A DNA stretch of 64,000 bases. It comes from Panicum virgatum (Eukaryota > Streptophyta > Magnoliopsida > Poales > Poaceae). Made by a program: the position numbers and the translations under genes. The stretch is taken from positions 41,071,607-41,135,606 of the forward strand of contig NC_053150.1 of the NCBI RefSeq assembly GCF_016808335.1. Reading direction: 5' to 3'. Positions 24,320 through 35,685 of this stretch are shown here, piece by piece. The notes beneath the pieces were generated by a model. That model was not told the origin of the DNA. It ran no database searches and saw only the letters and a program-made list of their open reading frames with translations. Each line of letters starts with the position of its first letter. Within the stretch, counting starts at the first letter, position 1.

Positions 24320-27300
24320 ATGGGGGGCCCTCCGGCCGCCGCGGCCTCCACCTCCTCCGCACCCCCCGGGCCCCGGCGCCGCTCCATCCGCCCGATCGAC
24401 CCCCCGCGTCAGGACGATCAGGATCAACCCCCACGCGTGCTGTCTTCCGAGCACGAATCGACGTCCTCGCAGCACCAACGCCGCTCCACCCGCCTGATCA
24501 GGCTCCGGCGGCGAGACGATCAGCCGCCCCCGCCCCCGTCCCCGCCACGCGACTCCACGCCCCCGCTAGCGGCCGAGGCGGTTGCGCGTCCTCCCTCCGG
24601 CGCGCCAACTCCTCGTCGCTCGGTCCGGGTCCACCTCCGCGTCCGCGGCCTTCCCTCGGCGGCATCTCCCTCCACTCCCAGGCGGCGGCGCAGATCACCC
24701 ACGGCTCCCCGGCCCAAGTCCATCGAGGCGAAAGCAGAGGAGTGGGCCAAGGAGAAGGCGGCGTCGGGTTGCTCCCAGGAGGAGTGCGTCCTTCCTTTTC
24801 TCCGGAAAGGCGCCCCCAGGAAGGTACGCACATGGCTGAACGAGTCTCTCTGTTTCGTTTGTCTTTTGTTTGTGGTGTTGTTACGTCGGAATTGGTTGGT
24901 CACGGTCACGGAATCCTGGATTTTGGCCTTTTGGTGATGTTGATGGTAAAACCAGAGCACTGATATTGCCAATTTGCGTGTCCGATTTCACATTCGAACG
25001 TTGGGAGTAGATGTTTCTTTAATTTGTACTCGCAATATATCGATGCATTTGGTGTTAGAATGAGCTTGATTGATGCTACCTTGCTAAGATACGAAACCAA
25101 ATCTCGTGGGAGACAGTTAAGCAGCACCTGCATTCCCAAATCTGAAAGATCATGTCTGTTTTGGTCCTGTAGCTTTTCATGTGCTAGCAATGCTTGGTTA
25201 CTCATGTTCAGGAGCAGATTATCCTGATTTTTTTGGATTTACACATCCTAGTATGTAGTAGTTAAATAAAACATACGCAAATACTTGATGTCTGTAATAA
25301 CATTAAAAAAAATATACATCCGTTTCACTTCGAACCAACACAGTCCTTTCGAATTCAGAGAATGCTACATTGTCTCATGTTCCTTTCTTCTGTTCTTTTT
25401 GTAGTAGATTACAATATAGACTGCTGTTCTAGATGAAATTTTGTCCTGCCAAGAATTTTTCACACGCAAATGTAACTAATAACTGTGAATTTTCAACTAT
25501 ATCAAGTAAATAGTGTTGATTTTATCTTAGCATATGCGCTGTTCTGAGAAGGAACCCAAATATTGCTGCAGGAGCATTATGAAGTGCAGTGTGCTGATTC
25601 ATTTGGGTTATCCATAAAGTTCCTTGTTATGTCCTTCATGACACACCGGCCAACATTGATTGCATTCTTCCTAACAGTACTGTAGATATTTGGCTTGTCA
25701 TATACATACAGTTACCAACATGGCTTATCAAGGAATTTGGCAATTACATGGTTAGGTCTATTCTCTTTCTCTATATAGAAAGGGCTGAATGATTGTAGGA
25801 CCGGAAAATGCGACCAGAGGGGGGTGAATGGGAGCAACTCAAAATAATTTCGCACGGAAACAAACAGATCAAACTCCCAAATTTCAAGAACTTTAGCAAA
25901 TTAGATCCAAACGCGAGGAAACTCGAAACATAGGTTCACAAGATCACTAGAAATCTATTCTCAAAATATTATGCAAGGAAATTAAGTATAAAATGCGGAT
26001 CAAGAAAACCTAGATTGAAACCGACGATAAACCTGACGAAGAACAAATAAGCACGATGCAATGAAACGAAGAACAATACTTAATGATAAAGTATTAAACC
26101 AAGTACTTGTTCTTACAAAATTGCATCTAGCCTCCACCCGATCGTCCTCCCTCTCTTGATTAGAGAGATCAACAAAAATCCCTCACTAGGAATTAAACCC
26201 TAGGCTAGGCTGGAGAGAGGAGTGCACGCAAGAAGAGCTTCAGGGAGGCAGCTACTGTAGCGCGGAACTGTTCACTGCGGCTACTGTAGCAAACGCCCAC
26301 AAACCCTAAAAACGCATACCCTTCAATCCTAGGTGCCACATATTTATAACCCATAGGGTGGCACTACCTAAATTACAAATTTGCCATTACGTAAATCAAA
26401 TTAACGTAATCGGCGCGTATCACGCAATATCATCCTCCACGGCAAACAATCTCGATGTCCGCGATCCTTCCATCTAGCACCATGGCGTCCCGTGATCTCG
26501 CCTCACGACGATCCGGAATCTTCTCGCGATCGACAATTGTCCCCGTCTTCGGCCACGTCCGCCGCAACGAACGTCCGGGATCTTGGTTTTGTGGCTTAAC
26601 CAAGAAACCGTCCACCAACGTTCTCTCGCTGTGTCGTCAGGTACAGTAGACATACACCGCACGATCTCAAATCCCTCGAACGCAAGTCTTGATCCACCCT
26701 TCACCGCTCTCAGTCCATCGCCGTGGCATCATATCTTCATTCTTCACACATCGCCGCATGTTCAGTCTCCACCTATCACCTGCATCGACACCAACCAAGA
26801 GAAACGTCACACGCACACTGTGTTGTTCAATCACTCATCACAAGGTCTTAGCCCCACGGGCATCTCAATGATGAATAGGGGATGATCGCTTAATGGCTGG
26901 AAAATTGTCCAATAAGAAAACTGATGTGGATTCGGACCAAAGGACATCTATTATAATTATCTCCATCTGTTCCTCATGGAGAAATAAATTTTGGAACTTG
27001 GATACCATGAAGCTAGTGGATTTTGAGAATTAATAAAATGGTCCGACGGGATTAAGTCAGCAGAGTAAGGACTAGATTTCCATAGGAACACCACTGCATG
27101 ACAATAGGAATTGGGAGTGGGATGCCACCTTTCTTGCACAATTGGAGTAAAGCAACCAGTTGCATTTCCATGCAAGCTGTTTGGCAAAGATTAAGGGGAT
27201 TGCTTCAACGAAAGAATAAGGGAAAACACAGACAGTGGTATAATTCAAGTGTTCCATACAGACGGACTCAGAAAAAAATTTAGAAATATGGTACATCAAA

Positions 27301-30300
27301 GTAACGGTTAACTTTATATATTCAGAGTATACCCACATAGAAGTGAGAATTAAATCTGTTTTCTCTAGAATTAGTGACTGTTCGTCTACAGGAAGCTGAA
27401 GTTGTATTGATCAGGGCCAATTTTCCTGGGTAATCTTCCATTAGAAAACACGGATGTAGATGATTTTGGAATGTTCTCTGGACCAAATGATTTGAAAACA
27501 CATACAAATTGTTGAGTATCTGATCATCCAAGTCACCAAGTGTGATAGAACTGACATAAGGAGGCTGTCAGACCGCAATAATGAAGTTTAAATAGGCAGA
27601 ACTTTGGAGGCATTTCTTAGCTTCATGATTTTTAGGTATGGTTGCTGATAAATAAGCGAAGAAGAAAATAGCATTAGACTATTGCATAAATCTTTGCAAG
27701 ACAACAATGACATCGAGGAAATCAGGGAATGGATGTATATGCCAGTTACATAAGAGATAACAGAAGGGAAGGTTGGTCAATAAATGAATAAATGATGTCA
27801 AGATTTCATATTACAGCATTCTGATTTACTTGAAAGGTTTCTGAAGAAAAGTGATGTCTTCACAGTTCCCACAGTACTGGTCCGGTCCATATGTAGTAGA
27901 TCTTGTCTTAATTGAGGTAGAAAAGGAACTATGGTGCTCTGATTTACTGCAAAAAGTAATGTCAAAATCCTTTGGATTTAGGTTGAGTGCCTGATTTGCT
28001 CAAAGAGTATTCTGCCGGATGAAAGGGTGCAATGTTCAGTTAATCACTGTGATGTCACCTTGCACAAGTCTTGTTCTGAAAAAACAGACGGATGCTGCCC
28101 TCGGCATGTGAGTTATCTGAAACCAAGCTGTAGATCTAACATTTCATTTCATGCATAGCCTTGCAGGTTTCACTTTTTAATTTTACTGGTTGCAGTCAGG
28201 ATATATAATTGAGTAGTGTCGATCTTGTGATCAAACAGCAACATCTTTTGTAGACGTTTTGCTGATTTTCAAATATGAAAGTTGTAGTAGTGTTTAGGGT
28301 TTAGGGGACTCTTGATTGATTCAATCTTAGTATTCTTGTCAGAAAATGATACTAGGTTGACAAAAACCATGATGTACTAGGGATGTTTATTTGCGCGTTT
28401 GATTGGTAAAGTTCTATTTACTTTTAGAAAAATTTCATATAACTGACTGTGGTGTATCTTCTTTTCTTGTTAACTGCATAGATATGTTTTTACTGTAAAA
28501 CGAGAACATCAAGACACCATGTGCAACGCACAGTGCCTATGTGTACTGTATGTTTACTGAAGCCGAATAGGATGATCGATTCTGAAGATCTTTCAAGCTC
28601 AATGATTTGTTGGAGTATTTGGCCATCAACAAGTGAGGTTGATGCCATGCTTCATGCACGTTATTTTCTGCTTTGTTTTCATTTACACATATATATTGTT
28701 AGCATCTTCAATGCATGCAAAATACTATAGAAGATCACCTCTGCTTTTATTGAAATTAAAGCATATAAGAGTACTTCATTTACTCCTAGATGACAGCACA
28801 TGAAAAATATACTTTAGTTATGGATAATAACAGATAAGACTTGTCAATTAGAAGCTCATTAACCTTACCTTATTGTGTTTGGCTTCAATACATATGCTCA
28901 TATGACAGTTGGATATTGGCTAGATTATTTTGTGATTTTCCCACAATTTCAGACAGTCAATCCCATTAACCTTATCTGTAAATGTTTGATTTAATTCCTC
29001 AATAGTAGATACATGTTATTATGATAGTAGGATATTGGTAGATTACTTTGCACTCTGCTTAGAATTTCGTAAGTTCTAGTATTTTATGATTATATAGAAA
29101 ATCACAAAATCACTTGTACTGTTAAAATGTATATGGTGAGAATTATTGGCTATTGACAAGATGTCTTCAGATCGTCCATATAGCTATATAACTTCATGTA
29201 AGTACATGTACTAGCAAAGTCAATGCTTAGGCCTTGGGAGAGATTGAAACTTCCAAACCTCAAATCACCATCCCATCTTCAAACCCATTCCTTTTTCCTT
29301 GATCAAATCTTGAGGCACTATAAAGGGCTAAGGTTTTTGCATATACCTACATGTACAAGTGTTCTGCGTTAGACTAGCATTTTCGAAAACCTGCTCTATG
29401 TTTTATCAAGATTGAATGCTTATCTGTTCTGTTATACCTTTTTACTGTGGTAAAGCTTTGACTGTTGTTTTATTGGCAATTTTGCTGAGTTCATGATATT
29501 TGTTTCTTACAGGAAGCAGGCCCTGCAAATGACATTAAGGTGATTGATATTTAGTTTTTTCGCTTGTTCGTGTTATTGAACAAAATAGAACATTTCCCTT
29601 TTTTTACTGTCACATTAACTTCTTTGTAAAGGTGGTCGCTGAGACAAGGTTGGATCAATCAGCCAATGTGTTATTAGTATTACTCTTCTATTTTTGTTTT
29701 CCTCATCGTCAATGATTATATTAGAAGCAAATTTCAAATATAAAATTACTATGGGGATCACATTTGTGTTTTGGCTTTTTTTTGGAAGATTATTGATGGA
29801 GCAATCTGGCAATAAATCCGGAGAAAAACAAGGCAACATTTGGAATCTTTTATAGTTTTGCAGGCCATGATTTGATTTCAAAATTGTTTGACATACTCTT
29901 TTGACATTTGGTCCATTTACAGGAAGCCTTCCAGCGCTTACCTCTCCCATACACCAACCAAGAGTTCAACATTAAACCTTTTAGTACACAGGATTTGGAA
30001 AATGAGAGGGAGCCACCTCCATATGTACATATAAAGCGCAGTATCCTTTGTTAGTTTAACATTAATGTTCACAATTGTATACTATGTCTCATATTTGTTA
30101 ATTTGGGAGTTGTAAATTTTACTGCAGCATCTGGTTCTTCCTTAATGAACTAAGATGTTTTTATTGTCAAGAATAAATGTGACGGTGATGCAGTTGAAAC
30201 TGGATGTGCCAACTGTGACCATGACTCGACCTGTGAAAGATGCCCCTGCAGGTACGAGTTGCTTGGCCCATTTCTTGTGCTGAAGCCTATCAGATATTTG

Positions 30301-32957
30301 CCAATTGTTTGCCTGTAGTGTCGATTTCTTACTAATTATGTTCCATTGAATACATATTATTAACACACTCCAATTGCTACACTTCTTGTGCCAGCTGGAG
30401 TATTTGTAGTTTCTATTCTACAGACTGTTGTATTATGTCTGTATGTGTTTACTGGATATATGTGAAAGTATAATTTTTACCATCACATGCTGAAAAAGTT
30501 CACAAAATTAAGACTATTATTGCAGATGTTCATTGGTTAGCTGCTCTCAGGCTTGTCATTGCTCAGTTAAATGCTCCAACAAACCATTTCGCAGAGAGAA
30601 AATGATTGAGATCGTTAAGGTAAGGCATAAATTTTCTCAGAAGGCATATAGTGCTTATTGATATTCGTTGAGTGCTTGCACGTACTCTATGTAAACGTTT
30701 AGGTGTTATATTATTTATCTACTGCTCTTGCTTAACATGACATTCAGTTCTACAACAATATAAGATCTTTTACGTTGTTGTATTTGTTTGGTGCATCTAA
30801 TATTTTGGGCTAGCAAATAACTGCCTGATTGTGGTCTGATTCTGTAGACACAGCAATGCGGATGGGGCGCTATTTCTCTGGAAACCATTGAGAAAGATGA
30901 TTTTGTGATAGAGTTTGTTGGAGAAGGTACCAACTCTCTTATTTAGTTTGTTTAACTATTGGATGTAATTCATTCAGTCCTCTATTAATTGGCTATTCCA
31001 TATGCTCTCTTGGACTTCACTATGTACATGTGAAGTTTCTTCACACGTGGCATGTCAATATGAATTTATGGAATTTTAAATGTGATGATTATTTTGACTA
31101 ACTACTGGTTTTTGTTCTCAAAATGAGCTAGCTTAATATCAAATTTACATATGGCCATATCGAAACAATTTAATATTTAACTCATATTGTAGAGTACAAT
31201 ACTTGAGTGTGTAAACCTGGGCGTTGTAAAGTACATCAAAATTTTGTGTCTGTTTCAGGTAATCACCTAGCATGTTGTTAAATATCACTACAGCAGTTAT
31301 GTAAGTTCAGGTTTGTCTAATTGTCTTAATGAAGTATTTGTGTAAGCAAGGAGATGTATCATCCAATGAATTATGTTCTGCTGTAGTTTTTGGCATGTTG
31401 CGATTATCTTTCAAACTTTTATGAATGACATGTTTGGATATATCTTATTGGGCCCCCATTCCCTCGACTGCTGTGATTTCTGATGGTGCAATACTGATTA
31501 TTGAAATATTTTCCTCAATGTTCTACAAAAGGAAATAATTTCCTCATTTCCTGAACATAATGTTGTTACCTTGAGAACTTTCCCTGACCCTGTGTGTTAG
31601 AAATGAAAGCTAATTGTTCTCTGCAAATGTATAATTGAAGCAATATGTTTTATCAGGTGGCTTATATGGAACATAATGGTATTAATGACAATGCTAGAAC
31701 TATGCTCAAAAGCGTACTTTCTTATTATTGACATCATTTTTCGTATTTTGCCATCTCCTTTCAGTCATAGATGATGCAACGTGTGAAGATAGGCTCCAGG
31801 ACATGAGGCAGCGCAGAGATCAGAATTTCTACATGTGTAAAGTCAGCAAAGACTTTATAATTGATGCAACTTTTAGAGGAAATGCCTGTCGCTTTCTTAA
31901 CCACAGCTGCCAACCTAACTGTCGGCTGGAGAAATGGTAAGAATGTTTCACCCGTCTTTTATGCTATATGCTGGCTTCTATAGTAATTCAGTAATTTGTT
32001 TAGGTTCTTTTTCGAGTTAAATTGGCAACCGCTATCAACTCTTTATATAAAATATACAGTTCGATTCAACTATTTTTTTATTGCCAGGCAAGTAAAAGGC
32101 AAGACAAGATTAGGTGTGTTTGCTTCACAGACTATTAAAGCAGGAATGCCCTTGACTTACAACTACAGGTACTTCAGACTTGCTCCCAATAATCCCCAAG
32201 GTTGCCAAATTTTTTTTCCAGAACCAGAATTTCGGCTCTTCGAGTAATGAATAACCAGTTTTTATTTTCAAATGTGGACAGTTCAAACATTTTCACATGT
32301 GGGATTACTTGTCCCTTATATTAGTTGTCATGCTACTGTTCAAGTTCATAATTCAAAACTGAACCCGCATACATGGTTGCATTTATTCAAGTAGCACATG
32401 GTTGTGTGTTCTACTTATATGCTTTCATACTGTTGCGATGTTTCCTGAGTTGTCACTATTACCACTAATCGTTTTACTCAGTATGTTACAGGTTCATGTA
32501 TTTGAGAAATATGCAATAATCAGTTAGACAACGAAATTAGATTTTAGATCTATTAATTTCAAATATGTGCAGGCAAGATATAAGGGTGAATCCACTGTCA
32601 TTGGTAATTTACCTGGAATGGGTATGCCTGTGGTCATATTCCACAACAACTGCCCATCCATGACTGATGTTATAGTTATGGATCCTTAGTGCAACTTTAT
32701 GGCATTTCTTTATTACTACCAATTATACAACTTTTCGAAGGCCAACTTGATTTAAGCTGCGCTTATAACTGTTCCCACTTCTCCTATATTACTTCAGTTG
32801 AAAATTTTCTGTTAGAATCCAGGATATATGATTTTTTGTTAAGAAAATAGTTCTTTGATGCATGGTCGTTCTTTTCCGTTTTTGTAGATTCTCCACTTCT
32901 TTTGGTCCCGAGAAAGAATGTTTCTGTGGGGCTCCAAACTGTCGAGGGAAATTGTGA
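24320..32957 (+). CDS. ASHR3-like SET-domain histone H3 methyltransferase
   Basis: Ten exons fit one frame of 442 residues: 24320-24823, 27982-28107, 29513-29539, 29923-30040, 30194-30251, 30526-30619, 30848-30926, 31765-31936, 32088-32168, 32888-32957. Exon 1 is a Pro/Arg-rich, disordered N terminus ending KAEEWAKEKAASGCSQEEC. Exon 2 holds the first half of a PHD finger (VECLICSKSI...CSVNHCDVTLHKSCSEK...CCPRH). Then come the linker EAFQRLPLPYTNQEFNI, a Cys-rich AWS (associated-with-SET) segment, the SET domain with the catalytic FLNHSCQPNC and YNYR, and a post-SET CxC...C motif. This order matches plant ASH1-related ASHR3 proteins, nuclear enzymes acting on H3K4 or H3K36. The second half of the PHD finger was not found. 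The acceptor at 30193 is chosen by phase and is the weakest junction. Intron 1 carries a 1.07-kb repeat. Confidence 0.83.
25794..26866 (+). mobile_element. Copy A of an unclassified repeat family, in intron 1 of the SET gene
   Basis: Begins TGTAGGACCGG and soon has gaccagaggggggtgaatgg, also found in copy B at 51142. Near the end both copies share tggttttgtggc followed by accaagaaac, and tcactcatcaca. AATGAT flanks both ends (25788-25793 and 26867-26872), a possible target duplication. I see no coding sequence. Its class is uncertain, but a non-autonomous DNA transposon seems most likely. Confidence 0.6.
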
Positions 32958-33639
32958 TAGGTAAATGACCAAGGAAGGTACACTGCCAGAGGTACATAAT
33001 AGGAAGACCCAAAACAAGGGGAAATAACAATGGAGTATAAACTGAGGGTTGATTGAGCACAAACTCTCACTAGCTAGTTCAAAAAAAAACAGTCAAGAGT
33101 GATATCGTTTGCTCTAACATGTAACATGATGTATCGTAGACATAATATTAGTGTTGGTAGCTACCACTACCACTGTTCTGATTTTACAATTTAGTCAGTG
33201 TTATCTGCTGTTCTTTCGACTGTACAGGTTTTACTCTGTAAATACTAAATGCACAACGTATTCACGGTACTGAGGAACACGCTGACAGCTTATCTGTCCT
33301 TTTTCCTCTATAAATTCCGCATTAAAAAGTAAAATGTGTGCTCCTTCCTTCGATCTAGTCTCAGTATAGTGAGCCACATTGTGTACCATCGAGAATAACT
33401 GGCATTCACTGGGTTACTGAATTTGTCCCCTCGACGGCTGCACAATTGCTGTCCATGTTTGGAGGTTGCTTCCTGTGGGATGTTAAAATTTGCAATTGAA
33501 CTGTGTGTGATGATGCTTGAAATTGCCCTGTGATTTCGCCTGAAACAGCCCAAAATTGCTTGTTTTGATCTGTACCATAGCCATATTGTTTATAAACAGG
33601 CATCCTTGTTTCAGTCTTTCATAAAGGCGCCAAAGGGAA
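32958..33639. other. 3' UTR of the SET gene and unassigned sequence
   Basis: AT-rich sequence after the TGA at 32955-32957, with a short A-run at 33083-33090. No second gene is visible. The 5' edge of the LINE that follows could not be placed exactly. Confidence 0.4.
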
Positions 33640-33682
33640 ATTGAGTAGCTAGTTACCTTTACAGGTCACAAAAGCAGTCAAA

Positions 33683-35685
33683 ATGACTGCATGCCTCGCA
33701 ACTTGCAACACATTCCCTACATACATGCTTGCACTGCAAAAGGTTGCCCTAGATCATACACCATTGCCTAGAGTAAGGAAGGATTCAAAATCAGCCTTAA
33801 TCTCAGTGGTAGGCGGGCAGCTGTCAAAGGATCAAGTAATTGCTCAATTGCATAGGATCTTCACAGGAAATTGGAAGTGGGAGTTGACTGATCTTGAGGA
33901 AAATACTTACATCCTTCAAAGGGTGATCTACAGAGAACCATTGCCTTTGGTGGGGCAGATGTGAGGGGTGCAGATGTGCCTAAGGGCATTAGGCTAAACT
34001 TCGATCTGTGGCACGAGGAGGAAGGTTACCTGCTACCGAAGGTGTGGGTGAGAGTCTTTGGCCTAAGGAAATCTCTACGAGAATTTTCTAATTTATGGGC
34101 AATTGGTTCAATGTTGGGGTCGACACAAACAGTAGACATGGAGACCACACGACAGAACGATTTTGGAAGGGTCTTTATTGCGGTGCTTAATCCATTATTG
34201 ATCCCACCTGAGCTAGATGTCGTCATCGGAGATCATTAGTTTGAACTGGAGTTTGAAGTAGAGAAAATGAGCGAAAGGCCGGGTGGCCAGTTGGCTAGCC
34301 CGGTCCGGTAGCGTCGTGCCGGTCCTGAGTTCGATTCTCATCAGAAGCGAATTTCCTGCTGTTGGGGTAAAAAAAACCCTCGCTGTGCTCGCCGCGAGGC
34401 TTGGCCCTCTCGGGCATGGGCCAGGGTTCGGGGGTTTTCTCTACCCGGGTAAGCCGGTGTGGCTTCCTCTTAATGAAAAAACAGTGGGGCCGTTTCCTCC
34501 CCCGGGTAGAGTTTTTAAGTAGAGAAAATGGGCATAGATGAAAATGGCGAAGAAGTCCTTGTTGAATGGAAAGGAGGCGAGGGAGGAGAAGGTAAAGGTG
34601 AAGAGGGGAAGGGATTTGATCCTTCTGCTAAAAGGGACCCAAAAAGACATAAAAGTGATGAGGAAACTGAAAATGATTTAGAGAAAAGTCCTAATGGACA
34701 AAACGGTGAACAACAAACTATGGGGACTGAAACCTTGAAGCAGAAAGTACATCATTCGTCGCAGGGGGATTTTTCAGCTTTTTTGAAGGAAACAGCCGAA
34801 GCAATAATTGATATTGCAGTAAGCAGGGAGCTTGATGTCATGGCCGAAAAAATCATGGCTGAAAACCTTGAGGAGGTGGGAGAACTTCAGATGACCATAG
34901 AAGGAAAAAATGTGGCTGATCAGCTTGGTCTTGAAGCTGCTTCTCAGGTCGGTAACAAAAGGGGTTCTGCAGAGGGAGGTAGAGGAACCAGTAGTACAAC
35001 TAGAAGAGGTGAGCAACAGGGAAGGAATACAGATGGGTGCTACGCTAACTGCTGCAACAAAGAAAATTGGGTCAGGAGGATCTGCTCGAGCTCTGACTAG
35101 CTCAGTAATGGAAGGACAGGGGGTAAATCCAGCGATGGGTGAACTGTTAGCAGCTGCAGCCATTCCTGAAGCCTTGGTAACTCCAACACGAGCTAGCCCA
35201 AGACTTACACAATATTCGGACGAGCATATCTTGACAAGGGTCGAGCGTAGGACGGCTGAAAAAAATTGGAGAGCGCAGCAGGTAATTCGCTGAACATTCC
35301 TGTTGATTCTCTACTTTTAAGTACTGCTGTTCTGAATTTTAAGCAATTAGGAATCACACCTGGTAGTTCTGAGGATGAGATGAGTACAGAGGTTAAACTT
35401 TTGTTAGCTTCGATGCATGACACAAACTCGGTAATAAATGATCCTGAAACTATTGATGAGCTGTCTCAGTACAGCGAGGATGAGGATAGTTTAGATGATT
35501 TAGAAAAAATTGCTGTTAAACAACTTTGTGGGGATCTCCTAGAGGAGTTGTATGATGATGATAGTTATCAGCAAAGCGGTGATAAGAGATGTTCTATGAA
35601 CACAAACAAGTCGAGTGCTAAGCCACATTTTAGAAAGACTTGTAAGGTGAAGGTCGGAAAACATGCAAAAATGGTGTCCAAATGA
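33683..35685 (+). pseudogene. LINE ORF1 (DUF4283-like), broken
   Basis: The first part (about 33683-34250) matches the DUF4283 region common to plant LINE and retrotransposon proteins (SALISVVGGQLSKDQVIAQL, then PKVWVRVFGLRKSLREFSN). A TGA near 33962 and a TAG near 34238 interrupt it. The SINE at 34270-34516 then splits it. The rest is acidic and Lys/Glu-rich, running 34528-35100, shifting frame to about 35293 and shifting again to a TGA at 35683-35685. No CCHC knuckle is visible. Confidence 0.75.
34270..34516 (+). mobile_element. tRNA-derived SINE inserted in LINE ORF1
   Basis: A 247-bp insert flanked by a perfect 14-bp target duplication, AAGTAGAGAAAATG (34256-34269 and 34517-34530). The 5' part resembles a tRNA gene with pol III promoter boxes: a near A box (tggccagttgg) and a near B box (agttcgattct). 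The 3' end is a short T run (gagttttt), as in p-SINE-type grass SINEs. It is non-coding and depends on LINE enzymes for movement. Confidence 0.88.

Noticed and set aside
26430..26704. Open frames on both strands inside repeat copy A
   Set aside because: Not preserved in copy B at the matching place, so no evidence of coding.
30172..30193. Acceptor at 30171 for the AWS exon of the SET gene
   Set aside because: Joining there gives an immediate stop codon; the acceptor at 30193 keeps the frame into ETGCANC.
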